A stretch of 34,154 nucleotides of DNA from positions 1-34,154 of the forward strand of contig JABHAA010000012.1 in the NCBI GenBank assembly GCA_018674495.1, written 5' to 3'. The notes under the pieces were generated by a model that saw only the letters and a list, made by a program, of their open reading frames with translations, was not told the origin of the DNA and did not search any database. A program made the translations under genes and the position numbers. Source of the DNA: Rhodospirillaceae bacterium (GTDB lineage: Bacteria; Pseudomonadota; Alphaproteobacteria; Rhodospirillales; UBA2165). Positions 8,576-17,295 of the stretch are shown here, in pieces; the stretch's first letter is position 1, and each line of letters starts with the position of its first letter.

Positions 8576-9655
8576 ATGAATAAATTAGGATCGCAGCGCT
8601 GGATATACATAGCGCTCCTGGTGTTTGGCATCGTCGCGCCATTCCTGTTTCCCAATTTCACCTCTCAGCTTACCGTGTGGTGGGTGATGGTATTGTTCGC
8701 CCTCACCTGGGATATTTCGGGTGGCCAGATGGGTTACAACTCGCTCGGCAACATCGTATTTTTCGGTGTCGGCATGTATGCGTCGACGATTGTCCAAGTG
8801 GGCCTCTATTACGATGTCGCCGCCTATACCGCGGCAGTGGGCGCCGTAAAAGTAGACTTCACCACAGCCCAATACTTCACCGGGCTGGCATCTGGCATCA
8901 TCACCGGCGGGATCGTTTCGGTCGTCTTTGCAGTTGTGTTTGGCGCCGTGGTGTTCGGGCTGCGCGGCCCCTATTTCGCCATCGGCACGCTAGGCATGGG
9001 CCTCGCGGCAGCGGAGCTAGTCGCCTCGTGGGACTATGTGGGCGGCGGCGGCGGTGTCGCCCTGCCGGTTTATCCGGGCCACCCGGACGAGCGTTCTCTG
9101 ATGTTCTATTACATCATATTTATTCTCGCCACCCTGACTATTCTCGTCCTCATGCGGATCTATTCGAGCTTTTTCGGCATCGCTGCCAACGCCATTCGTG
9201 ACGACGAGGAAAAGGCCGAGGGCATGGGTGTTCATACGCTCCGCTACAAAATCGTCGGCTGGGCTATCGCCGCCTTCTTCCTCGGCATGACCGGCGCAGT
9301 ATTCGGCAATATGATTGGCTTTATCGAGCCGGTGGAAGTCGCCTTTCCAGCCATCACCTTCGGTATTTTCATGGTGGTGATGAGCCTTTTGGGCGGCAAA
9401 GGAACTTTGTTGGGGCCGATCATCGGGGCAACGATATTTCATCTGATCAAGGAGCTGACCTGGACCTATATGCTGGGCTGGCAATGGGTGGCACTGGGAG
9501 CGCTTATTATTGTTATCGTGGTTTTCTTCCAGCAGGGCATCATCGGCTGGGCGCAGGAAAAATGGCCGGAGAAATTTGGCATCTATGTTGATAAAGACGA
9601 AGTCGCCAGCGAAACCCGGCTTGAGGCGGATGGCGCCGGCAGGGTAGCCGAATGA
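8576..9655 (+). CDS. livM: Branched-chain amino acid-type ABC transporter permease (LivM family)
   Basis: 359 residues. About ten hydrophobic segments; LivM-type motifs include LTWDISGGQMGYNSLGNIVF near the N-terminus, GLRGPYFAIGTLGMGLAAAE (about residue 128) and the coupling loop FGIAANAIRDDEEKAEGMGV (about residue 200). Start codon ATG lies 13 bases after the preceding stop; its ribosome site is weak. The last four bases overlap the start of the ATPase gene (ATGA at 9652-9655). The C-terminal tail of about 30 residues is charged and cytoplasmic. Works with the LivH-type permease as a heterodimer. Confidence 0.9.
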   Translation: MNKLGSQRWIYIALLVFGIVAPFLFPNFTSQLTVWWVMVLFALTWDISGGQMGYNSLGNIVFFGVGMYASTIVQVGLYYDVAAYTAAVGAVKVDFTTAQYFTGLASGIITGGIVSVVFAVVFGAVVFGLRGPYFAIGTLGMGLAAAELVASWDYVGGGGGVALPVYPGHPDERSLMFYYIIFILATLTILVLMRIYSSFFGIAANAIRDDEEKAEGMGVHTLRYKIVGWAIAAFFLGMTGAVFGNMIGFIEPVEVAFPAITFGIFMVVMSLLGGKGTLLGPIIGATIFHLIKELTWTYMLGWQWVALGALIIVIVVFFQQGIIGWAQEKWPEKFGIYVDKDEVASETRLEADGAGRVAE

Positions 9656-10410
9656 GCGAATTAATCGAAGTTTCCGGGGTCAGCAAAGCCTTCGGCGGGA
9701 TCATCGCCAATGACAATGTTTCCATCTCGGTGCCGGAGGGGCGCATCACCGGCCTGATCGGACCCAACGGTTCGGGAAAAACTACGCTGTTTAATTCCAT
9801 TGTCGGCTACCATCCCATCGATTCCGGCTCCATCAAGTTCGATGGCCAGGAGATAACGAAAAAAATGGTGCCGCAAATCGCCCGCCTGGGCTTGCTGCGC
9901 ACCTTCCAGCAGACCCGCATCTACGGCAAGATGGATTGCGTCGCCAATATGCTGGTCTCGGAATCGCACCGGCACGAAGGGTTCCGCAGCATGTTCCGCA
10001 AAATCCAACCGGAAACGACCGAGAAAGCGGACCGGTTGCTGGAATTTGTCGGCCTCTATCAAAAGCGCCGGCTGGTATCGGGGGAACTTTCGTTCGGCCA
10101 GCAAAAACTGTTGGAATTTGCCATGGCGCTGATGAACGAGCCGCGCATATTGTTGCTCGACGAGCCCACCGCCGGCATCAACCCGACGCTAATCAACGGC
10201 CTCATCGACCGCCTGAAACGGGCTGCCAGAGAGCTAGGCATTACGCTCTTTGTGATCGAACACAACATGCCGGTAATCATGGGATTGGCCGAAAACATCT
10301 ATTGCCTTGCCAACGGCAAAGTTCTGGCGCACGGCACGCCGGCGGAAATTCAGAATGACGAACGCGTGCTGGAAGCCTATCTCGGCGGCCAGACAAAGGG
10401 GGATGATTGA
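9652..10410 (+). CDS. livG: Branched-chain amino acid-type ABC transporter ATP-binding protein (LivG family)
   Basis: 252 residues, the normal LivG length. Walker A is GPNGSGKT (residues 37-44), the signature is LSFGQQK (variant of LSGGQ, common in this family), Walker B is ILLLDEPTAG, and the switch His lies in FVIEHNM. The protein hydrolyses ATP on the cytoplasmic face to drive import. The start overlaps the LivM stop by ATGA, indicating translational coupling, and the next ATPase gene follows two bases after the stop. Confidence 0.93.
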   Translation: MSELIEVSGVSKAFGGIIANDNVSISVPEGRITGLIGPNGSGKTTLFNSIVGYHPIDSGSIKFDGQEITKKMVPQIARLGLLRTFQQTRIYGKMDCVANMLVSESHRHEGFRSMFRKIQPETTEKADRLLEFVGLYQKRRLVSGELSFGQQKLLEFAMALMNEPRILLLDEPTAGINPTLINGLIDRLKRAARELGITLFVIEHNMPVIMGLAENIYCLANGKVLAHGTPAEIQNDERVLEAYLGGQTKGDD

Positions 10411-10412
10411 GG

Positions 10413-11297
10413 ATGGCGCCTGAACAGGAAAACACCGAACCGACCCGCGCCACCGGCTACCATGGCGGTGATGCTTCCGCCGTAATCTCGGTCGAAGAAG
10501 TAACCCGCCAGGCCCAAGCAATCGCCGTCGGCGCAACACCGGAACAGATTTCCGGGCTGGCCAATAACGCGCCGTTCGTTACCATCGACAGCTTGAAGGC
10601 CGGTTACGGCAAGATGGAAATTCTGCACGATTTCAATTTGCAGGTGGCACGCAACCAATCACTTTGCTTGATCGGCCCCAATGGGGCGGGCAAATCGACG
10701 GTGCTGCATTCTATCTTCGGCTTCACCAATATTTTCTCCGGCAATATCTCGGTGGGCGAAGGCGACGACAAAAACGACATCACCCGGCTCTCTTCGTCCG
10801 ACAAGCTGCGGCGCGCCGGTATCGCTTATATCTTGCAGGACAAATCCGTGTTCCCGGCGATGACGGTCGAGGAAAACCTATGGATGGGCGGCTATTTGAT
10901 GGATAAGCCCGCCGAGGCAAAAGAGGAAGCCGAAAAAATATTCGCCAAATATTCGCGCCTGGCCGAGCGCCGCACCCAGCGCGCCGGCATTCTGTCCGGT
11001 GGCGAGCGGCGCTTGCTGGAGATATCGCGCGCCCTGATCATGAAGCCCGATGTACTACTAGTAGACGAGCCTTCCATCGGTCTTGAGCCGCGCTTTATCG
11101 ATATGGTGTTCGAAATTCTCGCAGATTTGCAGCACAGCGAAGGCAAAACCATCATCATGGTCGAACAAAACGCCAAAAAGGGGCTGGAGTTTGCCGATAT
11201 TGGTTATGTGCTGGTATCGGGGGAAATCGCTATCGCCGGCACCGGCGACGAGCTTTTGGAAAACCCGGCAGTCGGGCGATTGTTCCTCGGCGGCTGA
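10413..11297 (+). CDS. livF: Branched-chain amino acid-type ABC transporter ATP-binding protein (LivF family) with N-terminal extension
   Basis: 294 residues from ATG 10413 (MAPEQENTEP); an in-frame TTG at 10407 is possible but less likely. Walker A is GPNGAGKST (residues 88-96), signature LSGGERRLLEIS, Walker B VLLVDEPSIG. LivF proteins are usually about 235 residues and begin near what is here residue 55 (VTIDSLKAGYGK), so about 54 residues are extra. The extension is acidic and Ala/Thr-rich with a short predicted helix (EEVTRQAQAIA). No known domain is recognised in it. It completes the importer and is followed nine bases later by the MFS gene. Confidence 0.9.
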   Translation: MAPEQENTEPTRATGYHGGDASAVISVEEVTRQAQAIAVGATPEQISGLANNAPFVTIDSLKAGYGKMEILHDFNLQVARNQSLCLIGPNGAGKSTVLHSIFGFTNIFSGNISVGEGDDKNDITRLSSSDKLRRAGIAYILQDKSVFPAMTVEENLWMGGYLMDKPAEAKEEAEKIFAKYSRLAERRTQRAGILSGGERRLLEISRALIMKPDVLLVDEPSIGLEPRFIDMVFEILADLQHSEGKTIIMVEQNAKKGLEFADIGYVLVSGEIAIAGTGDELLENPAVGRLFLGG

Positions 11298-11306
11298 TTG
11301 ATTGCC

Positions 11307-12524
11307 ATGGACCGCATCCGTATCAATTTCCTGTTTCTGAACGTGGGGCATTTTTTCGACCATTTTTTCGTTCTGATCTTTGCGACCATGGCGGCAACTG
11401 TGCTCACCGGCGATTGGGATTTGAGCTATGCACAGCTCATACCCTACGCCACGCCGGGATTCATCGCCTTTGGCCTTTGCGCAATCCCGGCCGGCTGGCT
11501 CGCCGACCGTTGGAGCCGGGAAAACATGATGACGGTGTTCTTTGTCGGCATCGGCGCCTCCTCGATGCTGGCATCTTTTGCCGATACCCCCCTGCAACTG
11601 TCGTTTGGCCTGCTGGCCATTGGCGCTTTCGCCAGCATCTATCATCCGGTTGCCCTTGCCATGGTTGTCCAAGGGCGAAGGCAGACCGGCATTCCCCTCG
11701 CCATCAACGGCGTCTTTGGAAACTTTGGTATCGCCAGCGCAGCCTTGATTACCGGGTTGATGATCGATCTGGTGGGCTGGCGCATGGCGTTCGTGGCGCC
11801 AGGCGCCCTTTCGGTGGCAACCGGAATTGCCTACGCCTTTTTCATTCGCTCCAAAGAAGGCCTCTATCCGGTGCCGGCAGAAAGCGAAGCCGCCCGCCCC
11901 GCTCCCGGCGGCGCCGAGGCAACCAGCCAGCGCAAACAGGTCATCCGAATTTTTTCAGTGATATTCGTCTCCACCGCAATCGGCGGGCTGATCTTTCAAA
12001 GCGCCAGCTTTTCGATGCCCAAGATCATTGATGAGCGCATGGGCGATTTCGCCACCAGCGCGTCGCTGATCGGCTGGTACGCCTTTATCGTCTTTTCGGT
12101 CGCCTCGGTCGGGCAATTAATTATCGGCTATCTGATCGACCGGCATTCGGTGCGCCATATTTTCATTTTGGTTGCCACCGGCCAGGTCGTTTTGTTTGCG
12201 GTTATGCGCGAGATCGACGGTGTCGCCGCGTTGCTGGTAGCGACCGGGTTTATGCTGATGATATTTGGGCAATTGCCGATCAACGACGTATTGGTCGGGC
12301 GCATATCCCGGCCCGAATGGCGCAGCCGCATATACGCAGCGCGCTACGTGGTGTCGTTCATGATCGCGGCGACCGCGATACCGTTCATTGCCTGGATGCA
12401 CGCCAATTGGGGGTTTGGCAATCTGTTCATGCTGCTGTCTGGAGCGGCCGCCGTCATTCTCCTCTGCGTGCTCACCCTGCCGTCCACCGGCACCCTGATC
12501 CGCGGTGCACCGGCACCCCGGTAA
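11307..12524 (+). CDS. MFS transporter, fosmidomycin-resistance (Fsr)-like
   Basis: 405 residues from ATG 11307 (MDRIRINFLFLNVGHFFDH); a TTG at 11298 lies in frame but lacks spacing for a ribosome site. About 12 membrane helices in two halves with a charged central loop (residues about 185-215). The NVGHFFDH start, the GWLADRWSRENM loop after helix 2 (MFS motif A region) and a helix with ASIYHPVALAMV resemble the Fsr subfamily, which exports drugs or metabolites by proton antiport. It is the last gene of the import operon, so it may export a product or a toxic analogue of the imported compound. Ligand unknown. Confidence 0.85.
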   Translation: MDRIRINFLFLNVGHFFDHFFVLIFATMAATVLTGDWDLSYAQLIPYATPGFIAFGLCAIPAGWLADRWSRENMMTVFFVGIGASSMLASFADTPLQLSFGLLAIGAFASIYHPVALAMVVQGRRQTGIPLAINGVFGNFGIASAALITGLMIDLVGWRMAFVAPGALSVATGIAYAFFIRSKEGLYPVPAESEAARPAPGGAEATSQRKQVIRIFSVIFVSTAIGGLIFQSASFSMPKIIDERMGDFATSASLIGWYAFIVFSVASVGQLIIGYLIDRHSVRHIFILVATGQVVLFAVMREIDGVAALLVATGFMLMIFGQLPINDVLVGRISRPEWRSRIYAARYVVSFMIAATAIPFIAWMHANWGFGNLFMLLSGAAAVILLCVLTLPSTGTLIRGAPAPR

Positions 12525-12546
12525 ATTCCATGTTATCGTCGATAAA

Positions 12547-12575
12547 TTGAAAATTAGTCCAATTTGACCTATGCT
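12547..12575 (+). promoter_or_regulatory. Possible promoter of the small secreted protein gene
   Basis: TTGAAA at 12547-12552 (5 of 6 for -35) and TATGCT at 12570-12575 (4 of 6 for -10) are 17 bases apart. Transcription would begin at about 12582, on or next to the start codon, which would make the message leaderless or nearly so. No Shine-Dalgarno site is seen, which agrees. Confidence 0.35.
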
Positions 12576-12581
12576 CGTGGC

Positions 12582-12941
12582 ATGATGAATAGTTTTGGAA
12601 AACTTGTACTGGGGTTCTTGGGATTGGCCCTGGCGGCGGCGTTTACTGTGGCCGCGCCAAGTGCCGCGCACGCGCAAAAGGTTTCCTGCGGCACCAAAAA
12701 TGCCCGCCAATTAAACCTAACCACAAACCGGCAGGACTGCATGAAGAAGCAGGATGCAGCCAAAATGCAGGTGGAAATCTTAAGCGAAAAACAATTGGAG
12801 CGGCGCAAGGACCTGTTGCGCCGCCAAAGAGCCGCCGCAAAGCAGCTAAGATATCCACAAAGCCAGCTGCGCGGCCAGCAACAGAACCGGCTGCGCCGCC
12901 AGCGCCAGCAAGCCCAACAGCGCGTCCGCAACCTTCGCTAA
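12582..12941 (+). CDS. Small secreted Arg/Gln-rich protein
   Basis: 119 residues from ATG 12582 (or 12585). The first 32 residues are a clear signal peptide: MMNSFGKLVLGFLGLALAAA, then an Ala-rich stretch ending SAAHAQ. The mature part has two cysteines (VSCGTKNARQ and RQDCMKKQ) and then a highly basic helical tail rich in Arg and Gln (ERRKDLLRRQRAAAKQL, then RLRRQRQQAQQRVRN), which could form a coiled coil or bind anionic polymer. I do not recognise the family; function unknown. It is monocistronic, 57 bases after the MFS gene, and no Shine-Dalgarno site is visible. Confidence 0.65.
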   Translation: MMNSFGKLVLGFLGLALAAAFTVAAPSAAHAQKVSCGTKNARQLNLTTNRQDCMKKQDAAKMQVEILSEKQLERRKDLLRRQRAAAKQLRYPQSQLRGQQQNRLRRQRQQAQQRVRNLR

Positions 12942-13042
12942 ACCCTGTATTCTCCCAATATTGGCAGTCCCAAAGGCTTGATCTCGGAAGCCAAGAATGA
13001 TCCCATGCATTCTGCATAATGAACAAACAGGGAGAGAGAATT

Positions 13043-13561
13043 ATGGGAATCAGGCGCGTTGTCACCGGACATGACGATAATGGCAAGGCCGTAGTTATTT
13101 TTGACGGCGATGCCCCGAACGTGAAAAATCCGACCAGCGGGATCGAAAGCACGCTGTTTTGGGTCAACAATGCGACGCCGGCAGATAATTCGGGCAGCGA
13201 AGACGCCGGTAATGCGGATGTACCTATTGCGCCCGGACCGGGCGGTGCCATTTTCCGGGTTGTTGAGTTTGGCCCCGAAGGCGATGGCGCGGAATCGGAA
13301 GATGAGTTGGATTACCTGTCAAAGGCCGGCGGCGCGGAACAGCCCGAAGGCGCCCGCCATCCCGGTATGCACAAAACCAACTCCATCGATTACGCGTTGA
13401 TCATGGAGGGCGAGATCGACATGCTGATGGACGACACCGAAGTGCATCTACAGGCCGGCGACGTGGTTGTGCAACGGGGCACCGTGCACGCCTGGGCCAA
13501 CCGGGGCTCAGCGCCCTGCAAAATCGCCTTCATCCTGATCGACGCGGTACCAGCTCCTTAA
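13043..13561 (+). CDS. Cupin domain-containing protein
   Basis: 172 residues from ATG 13043 (MGIRRVVTGHDDNGKAVV), which has a GGGAGAGAG site; an upstream in-frame ATG at 13019 lacks one. The N-terminal half is a beta-rich domain with RRVVTGHDDNGKAV, and the cupin barrel lies at residues about 110-165: GMHKTNSIDYALIMEGEIDM, then LQAGDVVVQRGTVHAWANRG. The two metal-binding motifs of the cupin family are represented by His113 in the first and His157 in the second. Small cupins bind a metal and act on or sense small molecules. It is followed 32 bases later by the Gfo/Idh/MocA gene on the same strand. Confidence 0.85.
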   Translation: MGIRRVVTGHDDNGKAVVIFDGDAPNVKNPTSGIESTLFWVNNATPADNSGSEDAGNADVPIAPGPGGAIFRVVEFGPEGDGAESEDELDYLSKAGGAEQPEGARHPGMHKTNSIDYALIMEGEIDMLMDDTEVHLQAGDVVVQRGTVHAWANRGSAPCKIAFILIDAVPAP

Positions 13562-13593
13562 AGGCCACGCACCTCTTCAGGAAGACGGTATAA

Positions 13594-14583
13594 ATGATCA
13601 CCGCAGGTATCTTAGGTCTCGGCCGCTGGGGGCGGCTTTTGGTGGGCTCGGTGCAAGGCAAAAGCGATCATATCCGCTTCGCCGCCGGCGCCACCCGGAC
13701 ACCCAGAAAATCACGCACTTTTGCCAAGGAAAGTGGCCTCGAATTATGTGCCGACTATGCCGAATTGCTGGCCCGGCCCGATATCGACGTGGTTTTTATC
13801 GCCACGCCCCATAGCCAGCATTTCGGCCAAATCCTGGAAGCCGCCGAGGCCGGCAAGCATGTCTTTTGCGAAAAGCCGTTTACCCTCGATCCCGGTGATA
13901 CCAAGGCGGCCCTTGAAGCTTTAGGCAAGGCCGGGCTCAAGGCGGGGGTCGGCTTCAACCGGCGCTTCGCCCCCAATACCATCGAGCTAAAACGCATGCT
14001 GGATGAAGGCGAATTGGGCAAGGTGGTCCATATCGAGGCCAATTTCTCCAACAACATGTCCCAATACACCAAAGCCTGGCGCAACAGCGCCGATGAAAGC
14101 CCGGCCGGCGGCATGACGTCTCTCGGTATGCACGCCGTCGACACTTTCATTCATTTGCTGGGCCCGATCAGCAATCTGACCGCTTCCAGCCGCAATATCG
14201 CCATGCCATTTGATGTGGACGATTCGACCACCATGTTGATGAATTTCGCTGCCGGACCGACCGGCTATCTCGGCACGTTTGCATCCAGCACGCTGATGTG
14301 GCGGGTGCGTCTGTTTGGCACCGAAGGCTGGGCAGAGTTGCGCGATCAGGATCGTATGGAGACTTTGCTGGCCGGCGGCAAATCGGACGCCCGCGTCTGG
14401 GACGGATACGCCTATCCGGCCCTGGCGACAGTGGCAGCCGGTATCGAAGAATTTGCCAAGGCGGTTGCCGATGACCGCGCGGCGCCGATCAGCCCGGATC
14501 ATATCCAGCACGGCATCGACGTTCTGGGCGCGATCATCGCATCGTCGAGAACCAATGCCATGGTGAGCATCAAGCCGGCTTAA
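13594..14583 (+). CDS. Gfo/Idh/MocA family oxidoreductase
   Basis: 329 residues. The N-terminal Rossmann fold has the ILGLGRWGR nucleotide-binding loop (residues 5-13) and the family motif FCEKPFTLD (around residue 92, catalytic Lys). The C-terminal domain includes the GGMTSLGMHAVDTFIHLLGP stretch (about residue 171). Family members oxidise or reduce sugars, inositols or related polyols using NAD(P). AGGAAG lies 10 bases before the start. The stop codon overlaps the stop of the convergent MFS gene by four bases (14580-14583). Substrate unknown; the cupin upstream is a likely partner in the same operon. Confidence 0.88.
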   Translation: MITAGILGLGRWGRLLVGSVQGKSDHIRFAAGATRTPRKSRTFAKESGLELCADYAELLARPDIDVVFIATPHSQHFGQILEAAEAGKHVFCEKPFTLDPGDTKAALEALGKAGLKAGVGFNRRFAPNTIELKRMLDEGELGKVVHIEANFSNNMSQYTKAWRNSADESPAGGMTSLGMHAVDTFIHLLGPISNLTASSRNIAMPFDVDDSTTMLMNFAAGPTGYLGTFASSTLMWRVRLFGTEGWAELRDQDRMETLLAGGKSDARVWDGYAYPALATVAAGIEEFAKAVADDRAAPISPDHIQHGIDVLGAIIASSRTNAMVSIKPA

Positions 14584-15836
14584 CTCTCCGCCGCCTCAAT
14601 CCGCTCGGCAATTCTTTTGCGGTTTGTCATCCGGCTGATCCAAATCCAGAACAGCAAACCAGCGATGGCGCTGCCGAGAAAGGTAGGCACGATCCCTAAC
14701 CGGTCGGCCAGTTGCCCCGCCACGAACGCGCCAAACGCCGGGATGGCTCGCACGGTGAGCGAATAGATACTCATGATGCGGGCGCGCAGGTGATCGTCGA
14801 CGGTGCTCTGGATCAAGGTCTGGTTGCTGATCAAAACCGACGACGAGCAAAATCCGTATGCGAACAAGAGCGCGACCCCGATGGCCAGGCCGCTTGAAAA
14901 CAGAAACGCGATGAGCGCGATCACGGTCACCGCGAAGTTCCATAACATGATCCGGGTCAGCCCGCGAGTGGTGCCCCTCCATGCCAGCCAAAGGGACGCC
15001 AGAACGGCGCCGGCGCCGACGGATGCCAAAAGCCAGGCCAGCGCCGCCGCATCGCCTTCCAATACCTTGCCCACATAGGCGGGCATCAATTCGACAAGGG
15101 GCCGCAGAAAAATACCGAGAGCGACGGCAACAACCAGCAGCAATCTGATGGAAACGCTGGACCAAGCATATTGAAGCCCGGCAGCCATATCCAGGACAAC
15201 TCCCCTGGAAGCCGGCGCATCACCGCGGCTTTCATCAACCCGGATGACCGCCAACGCCACAAGGAAGGCGATGAAGGTTACGGAATTGAACGCGAAGGCC
15301 ATACCAGCACCGGCCCAGACAATAATAACACCGGCTATTGCCGGGCCCAGAAATCGGGCGGCTTGTGACGTTGAAGATTGAAATGCGATGGCGGCGCTCA
15401 AATTCTTACGCGGCACCAGCTTTGGCATAATCGCGAAATGGGCGGGAAAGGCTATTCCGTTGAGCGTGCCGAGAACGACCGAAATGACCAGCAGAATTTC
15501 GATATTGAGCCAATCGTTTAAGGTGACAATGGTCAAAAACACCATGACGACAGCGGAACTGAACTGAGCCCAAAAAAGCGCGCGCCGGGCGCTGGTTCGG
15601 TCGATGATAACCCCGGCAAATGGGCCGACGATGGCGTTGGGCAGGGTTTCCGCCAAGACAATACCGCCAACCCAGGCGGCCGAATGGGTCATTTCCCATG
15701 CAACCCAGCCCAAGGCGACGAAGAACACAAACGTGCCGGTCAGCGCCACACCCAAGCCGCTGCAATAGAGAACAAAGTTTCGGGAACTCAGCGCCCGGCT
15801 AATGCCACCGAATGCGCTGGACTTGGCGCCTACCAC
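14580..15836 (-). CDS. MFS transporter, EntS-like (MFS_3 group)
   Basis: 418 residues from GTG 15836. Twelve membrane helices; opening ALSSRNFVLYCSGLGVALTG and the VGPFAGVIIDRTSARRALFW loop (MFS motif A region) resemble the EntS/enterobactin exporter group, also used for siderophores and antibiotics. The GTG start overlaps the stop of the upstream SDR gene by seven bases, so it is coupled to the AOR-SDR-SDR run. An exporter at the end of this operon may remove a product. Other uses of the family are equally possible. Confidence 0.85.
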   Translation of the reverse strand: MVGAKSSAFGGISRALSSRNFVLYCSGLGVALTGTFVFFVALGWVAWEMTHSAAWVGGIVLAETLPNAIVGPFAGVIIDRTSARRALFWAQFSSAVVMVFLTIVTLNDWLNIEILLVISVVLGTLNGIAFPAHFAIMPKLVPRKNLSAAIAFQSSTSQAARFLGPAIAGVIIVWAGAGMAFAFNSVTFIAFLVALAVIRVDESRGDAPASRGVVLDMAAGLQYAWSSVSIRLLLVVAVALGIFLRPLVELMPAYVGKVLEGDAAALAWLLASVGAGAVLASLWLAWRGTTRGLTRIMLWNFAVTVIALIAFLFSSGLAIGVALLFAYGFCSSSVLISNQTLIQSTVDDHLRARIMSIYSLTVRAIPAFGAFVAGQLADRLGIVPTFLGSAIAGLLFWIWISRMTNRKRIAERIEAAES

Positions 15837-16552
15837 GGCAATTTTTGGCCGTCGAAATTCCAGTAGGTGCCGGTATCTGCAATAGTTAGTCTATCGAAAA
15901 TGGCACGCATGCCGGCGACCGATTCTTCCACCGCCGTCGGCGCGCTGGGCCCGCCAAGCTCGGTCCGGGTCCAACCGGGTGCGATGGCGATGATGGTGAT
16001 ATCGCGCTTTTCTAACCATTCGCCTGCACTGCGGGTCAACATATTCAGCCCGGCCTTGCTGGTCCGGTAGGCGTAGCGGCCCGCCTGCCAGGTATTGGCG
16101 ACGGAACCGAGCCCAGAGGTCATCATGGCAATAAGCTTTTTGTCGCTCGCCGCCACATTGTCGGCAAACGCACCGATGATACGCCCCGGCGCCACCACAT
16201 TTGTATTGAGAATTTCGAGCCAGAATTCGTGGTCGTAATTTTTTAAGTCAGGATCGTCATTGCCCTCGGCAACGCCGGTGCCGTAGCTATCAACAATACC
16301 GGCATTGTTGATCAACAGATCGATGGGTGCGCCGTCCAGCGTCTTAGCGACTGCAGCGATTTCCTCGGCGTTATTGACGTCCATCTTAAAGACGCTGAGC
16401 CGGTCCCCGGCGCCGTCCGCCAAGGCGTTCAACGCATCGGCGCCACCCGGGCCCCGGCAACAGGCGACAGCGGTCCAGCCCAATTCCAGATATTGGCGCA
16501 CCAATTCCAAACCCAAACCCCGATTGGCGCCAGTCACCAGCATTGTGGGCAT
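15830..16552 (-). CDS. Short-chain dehydrogenase/reductase (C-factor/sniffer-like)
   Basis: 240 residues from ATG 16552 (MPTMLVTGANRGLGLELVRQ), preceded by GGGGAG; a longer upstream frame to 16750 runs into the next gene and is not supported. Rossmann motif TGANRGLG, NNAG motif in LLINNAGIVDSYG, and the catalytic YRTSKAGL (Tyr, Lys present, about residue 160). The C-factor/sniffer-type SDRs act on carbonyl compounds with NAD(P)H. Second of two SDR genes in the run; 20 bases separate it from the preceding SDR. Substrate unknown. Confidence 0.87.
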   Translation of the reverse strand: MPTMLVTGANRGLGLELVRQYLELGWTAVACCRGPGGADALNALADGAGDRLSVFKMDVNNAEEIAAVAKTLDGAPIDLLINNAGIVDSYGTGVAEGNDDPDLKNYDHEFWLEILNTNVVAPGRIIGAFADNVAASDKKLIAMMTSGLGSVANTWQAGRYAYRTSKAGLNMLTRSAGEWLEKRDITIIAIAPGWTRTELGGPSAPTAVEESVAGMRAIFDRLTIADTGTYWNFDGQKLPW

Positions 16553-16572
16553 GATCGCTCCCCTACTTAGTC

Positions 16573-17286
16573 TTAAAGCAACATCGAGCCGCCATCGACC
16601 TGGAGGACCACGCCGGTGGTGAAGGGATTGCCCATGAGCATCGAAATTGCCTGGCCTACATCTTCGGGCTGGCCCATACGCTTGGCCGGCAAGGTCGCTT
16701 CGATACGCTCGTAATGAGCTTTGCGGGCGTCCGAAGACAGCTGATCCCACAGCGGCGTATCGATGGCGCCCGGCGATACCGCATTAACGCGAGTTGGCGA
16801 AAAATCTATAGCCAGGCCCCGGGTCAGCCCTTCCACCGCCGCATTAACCGCCGAAAGGACACTGGCCGCCGGCGCTGGCCGCTGGCCGAGGCCGCCGGTC
16901 ACAAACGTGAGCGAGCCACCGGTGACGATTTCCGCCGCCCGCGCAATGCGAAAATAGGGCCAGAACTTGGCGTCCATGGCGGCGTAGGCGGTTGCCATAT
17001 CCAGATCTTGGATCAGCCCGCGCCCACCCTTGCCAATGGTCACCGCCACATGGTTCCAGGCGCCGCTGCCAGCGAAGTAATCGGTGACCGCCGCATCGTC
17101 GGTGGCGTCCAGAACCGCTGTCGTCACGTTGCCGCCGATAGCTTTGGCGGCCCCGGCCAGCCTTTCTTCGGAACGCCCGGCAATTGTGACATCGGCGCCG
17201 GCTTCGAAGGCAACCTTGGCAGTTCCAAGGCCAATGCCGGAGGAGCCGCCGACTACTAGAACCCGCATCCCATCGAAACTATACAT
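16573..17286 (-). CDS. SDR-fold protein lacking the catalytic Tyr-Lys pair
   Basis: 237 residues from ATG 17286. The nucleotide-binding loop is intact (VVGGSSGIGLGTAK, residues 11-24) and the C-terminus has RVNAVSPGAIDTPLW and the VLQVDGG ending. At the position where SDRs carry YxxxK the protein reads SVLSAVNAAVEGL, so the Tyr is replaced by Leu and the Lys by Asn. The NNAG position reads VTIGKGGRG. It may be a divergent SDR branch with different chemistry, or a non-catalytic NAD-binding protein. It lies nine bases downstream of the AOR gene, which it follows in the same run. Confidence 0.83.
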   Translation of the reverse strand: MYSFDGMRVLVVGGSSGIGLGTAKVAFEAGADVTIAGRSEERLAGAAKAIGGNVTTAVLDATDDAAVTDYFAGSGAWNHVAVTIGKGGRGLIQDLDMATAYAAMDAKFWPYFRIARAAEIVTGGSLTFVTGGLGQRPAPAASVLSAVNAAVEGLTRGLAIDFSPTRVNAVSPGAIDTPLWDQLSSDARKAHYERIEATLPAKRMGQPEDVGQAISMLMGNPFTTGVVLQVDGGSMLL

Positions 17287-17295
17287 AGGCTATGC

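Noticed and set aside
16553..16750. Longer N-terminus for the C-factor-like SDR
   Set aside because: It overlaps the preceding SDR gene; ATG 16552 has GGGGAG and begins directly at the Rossmann motif.
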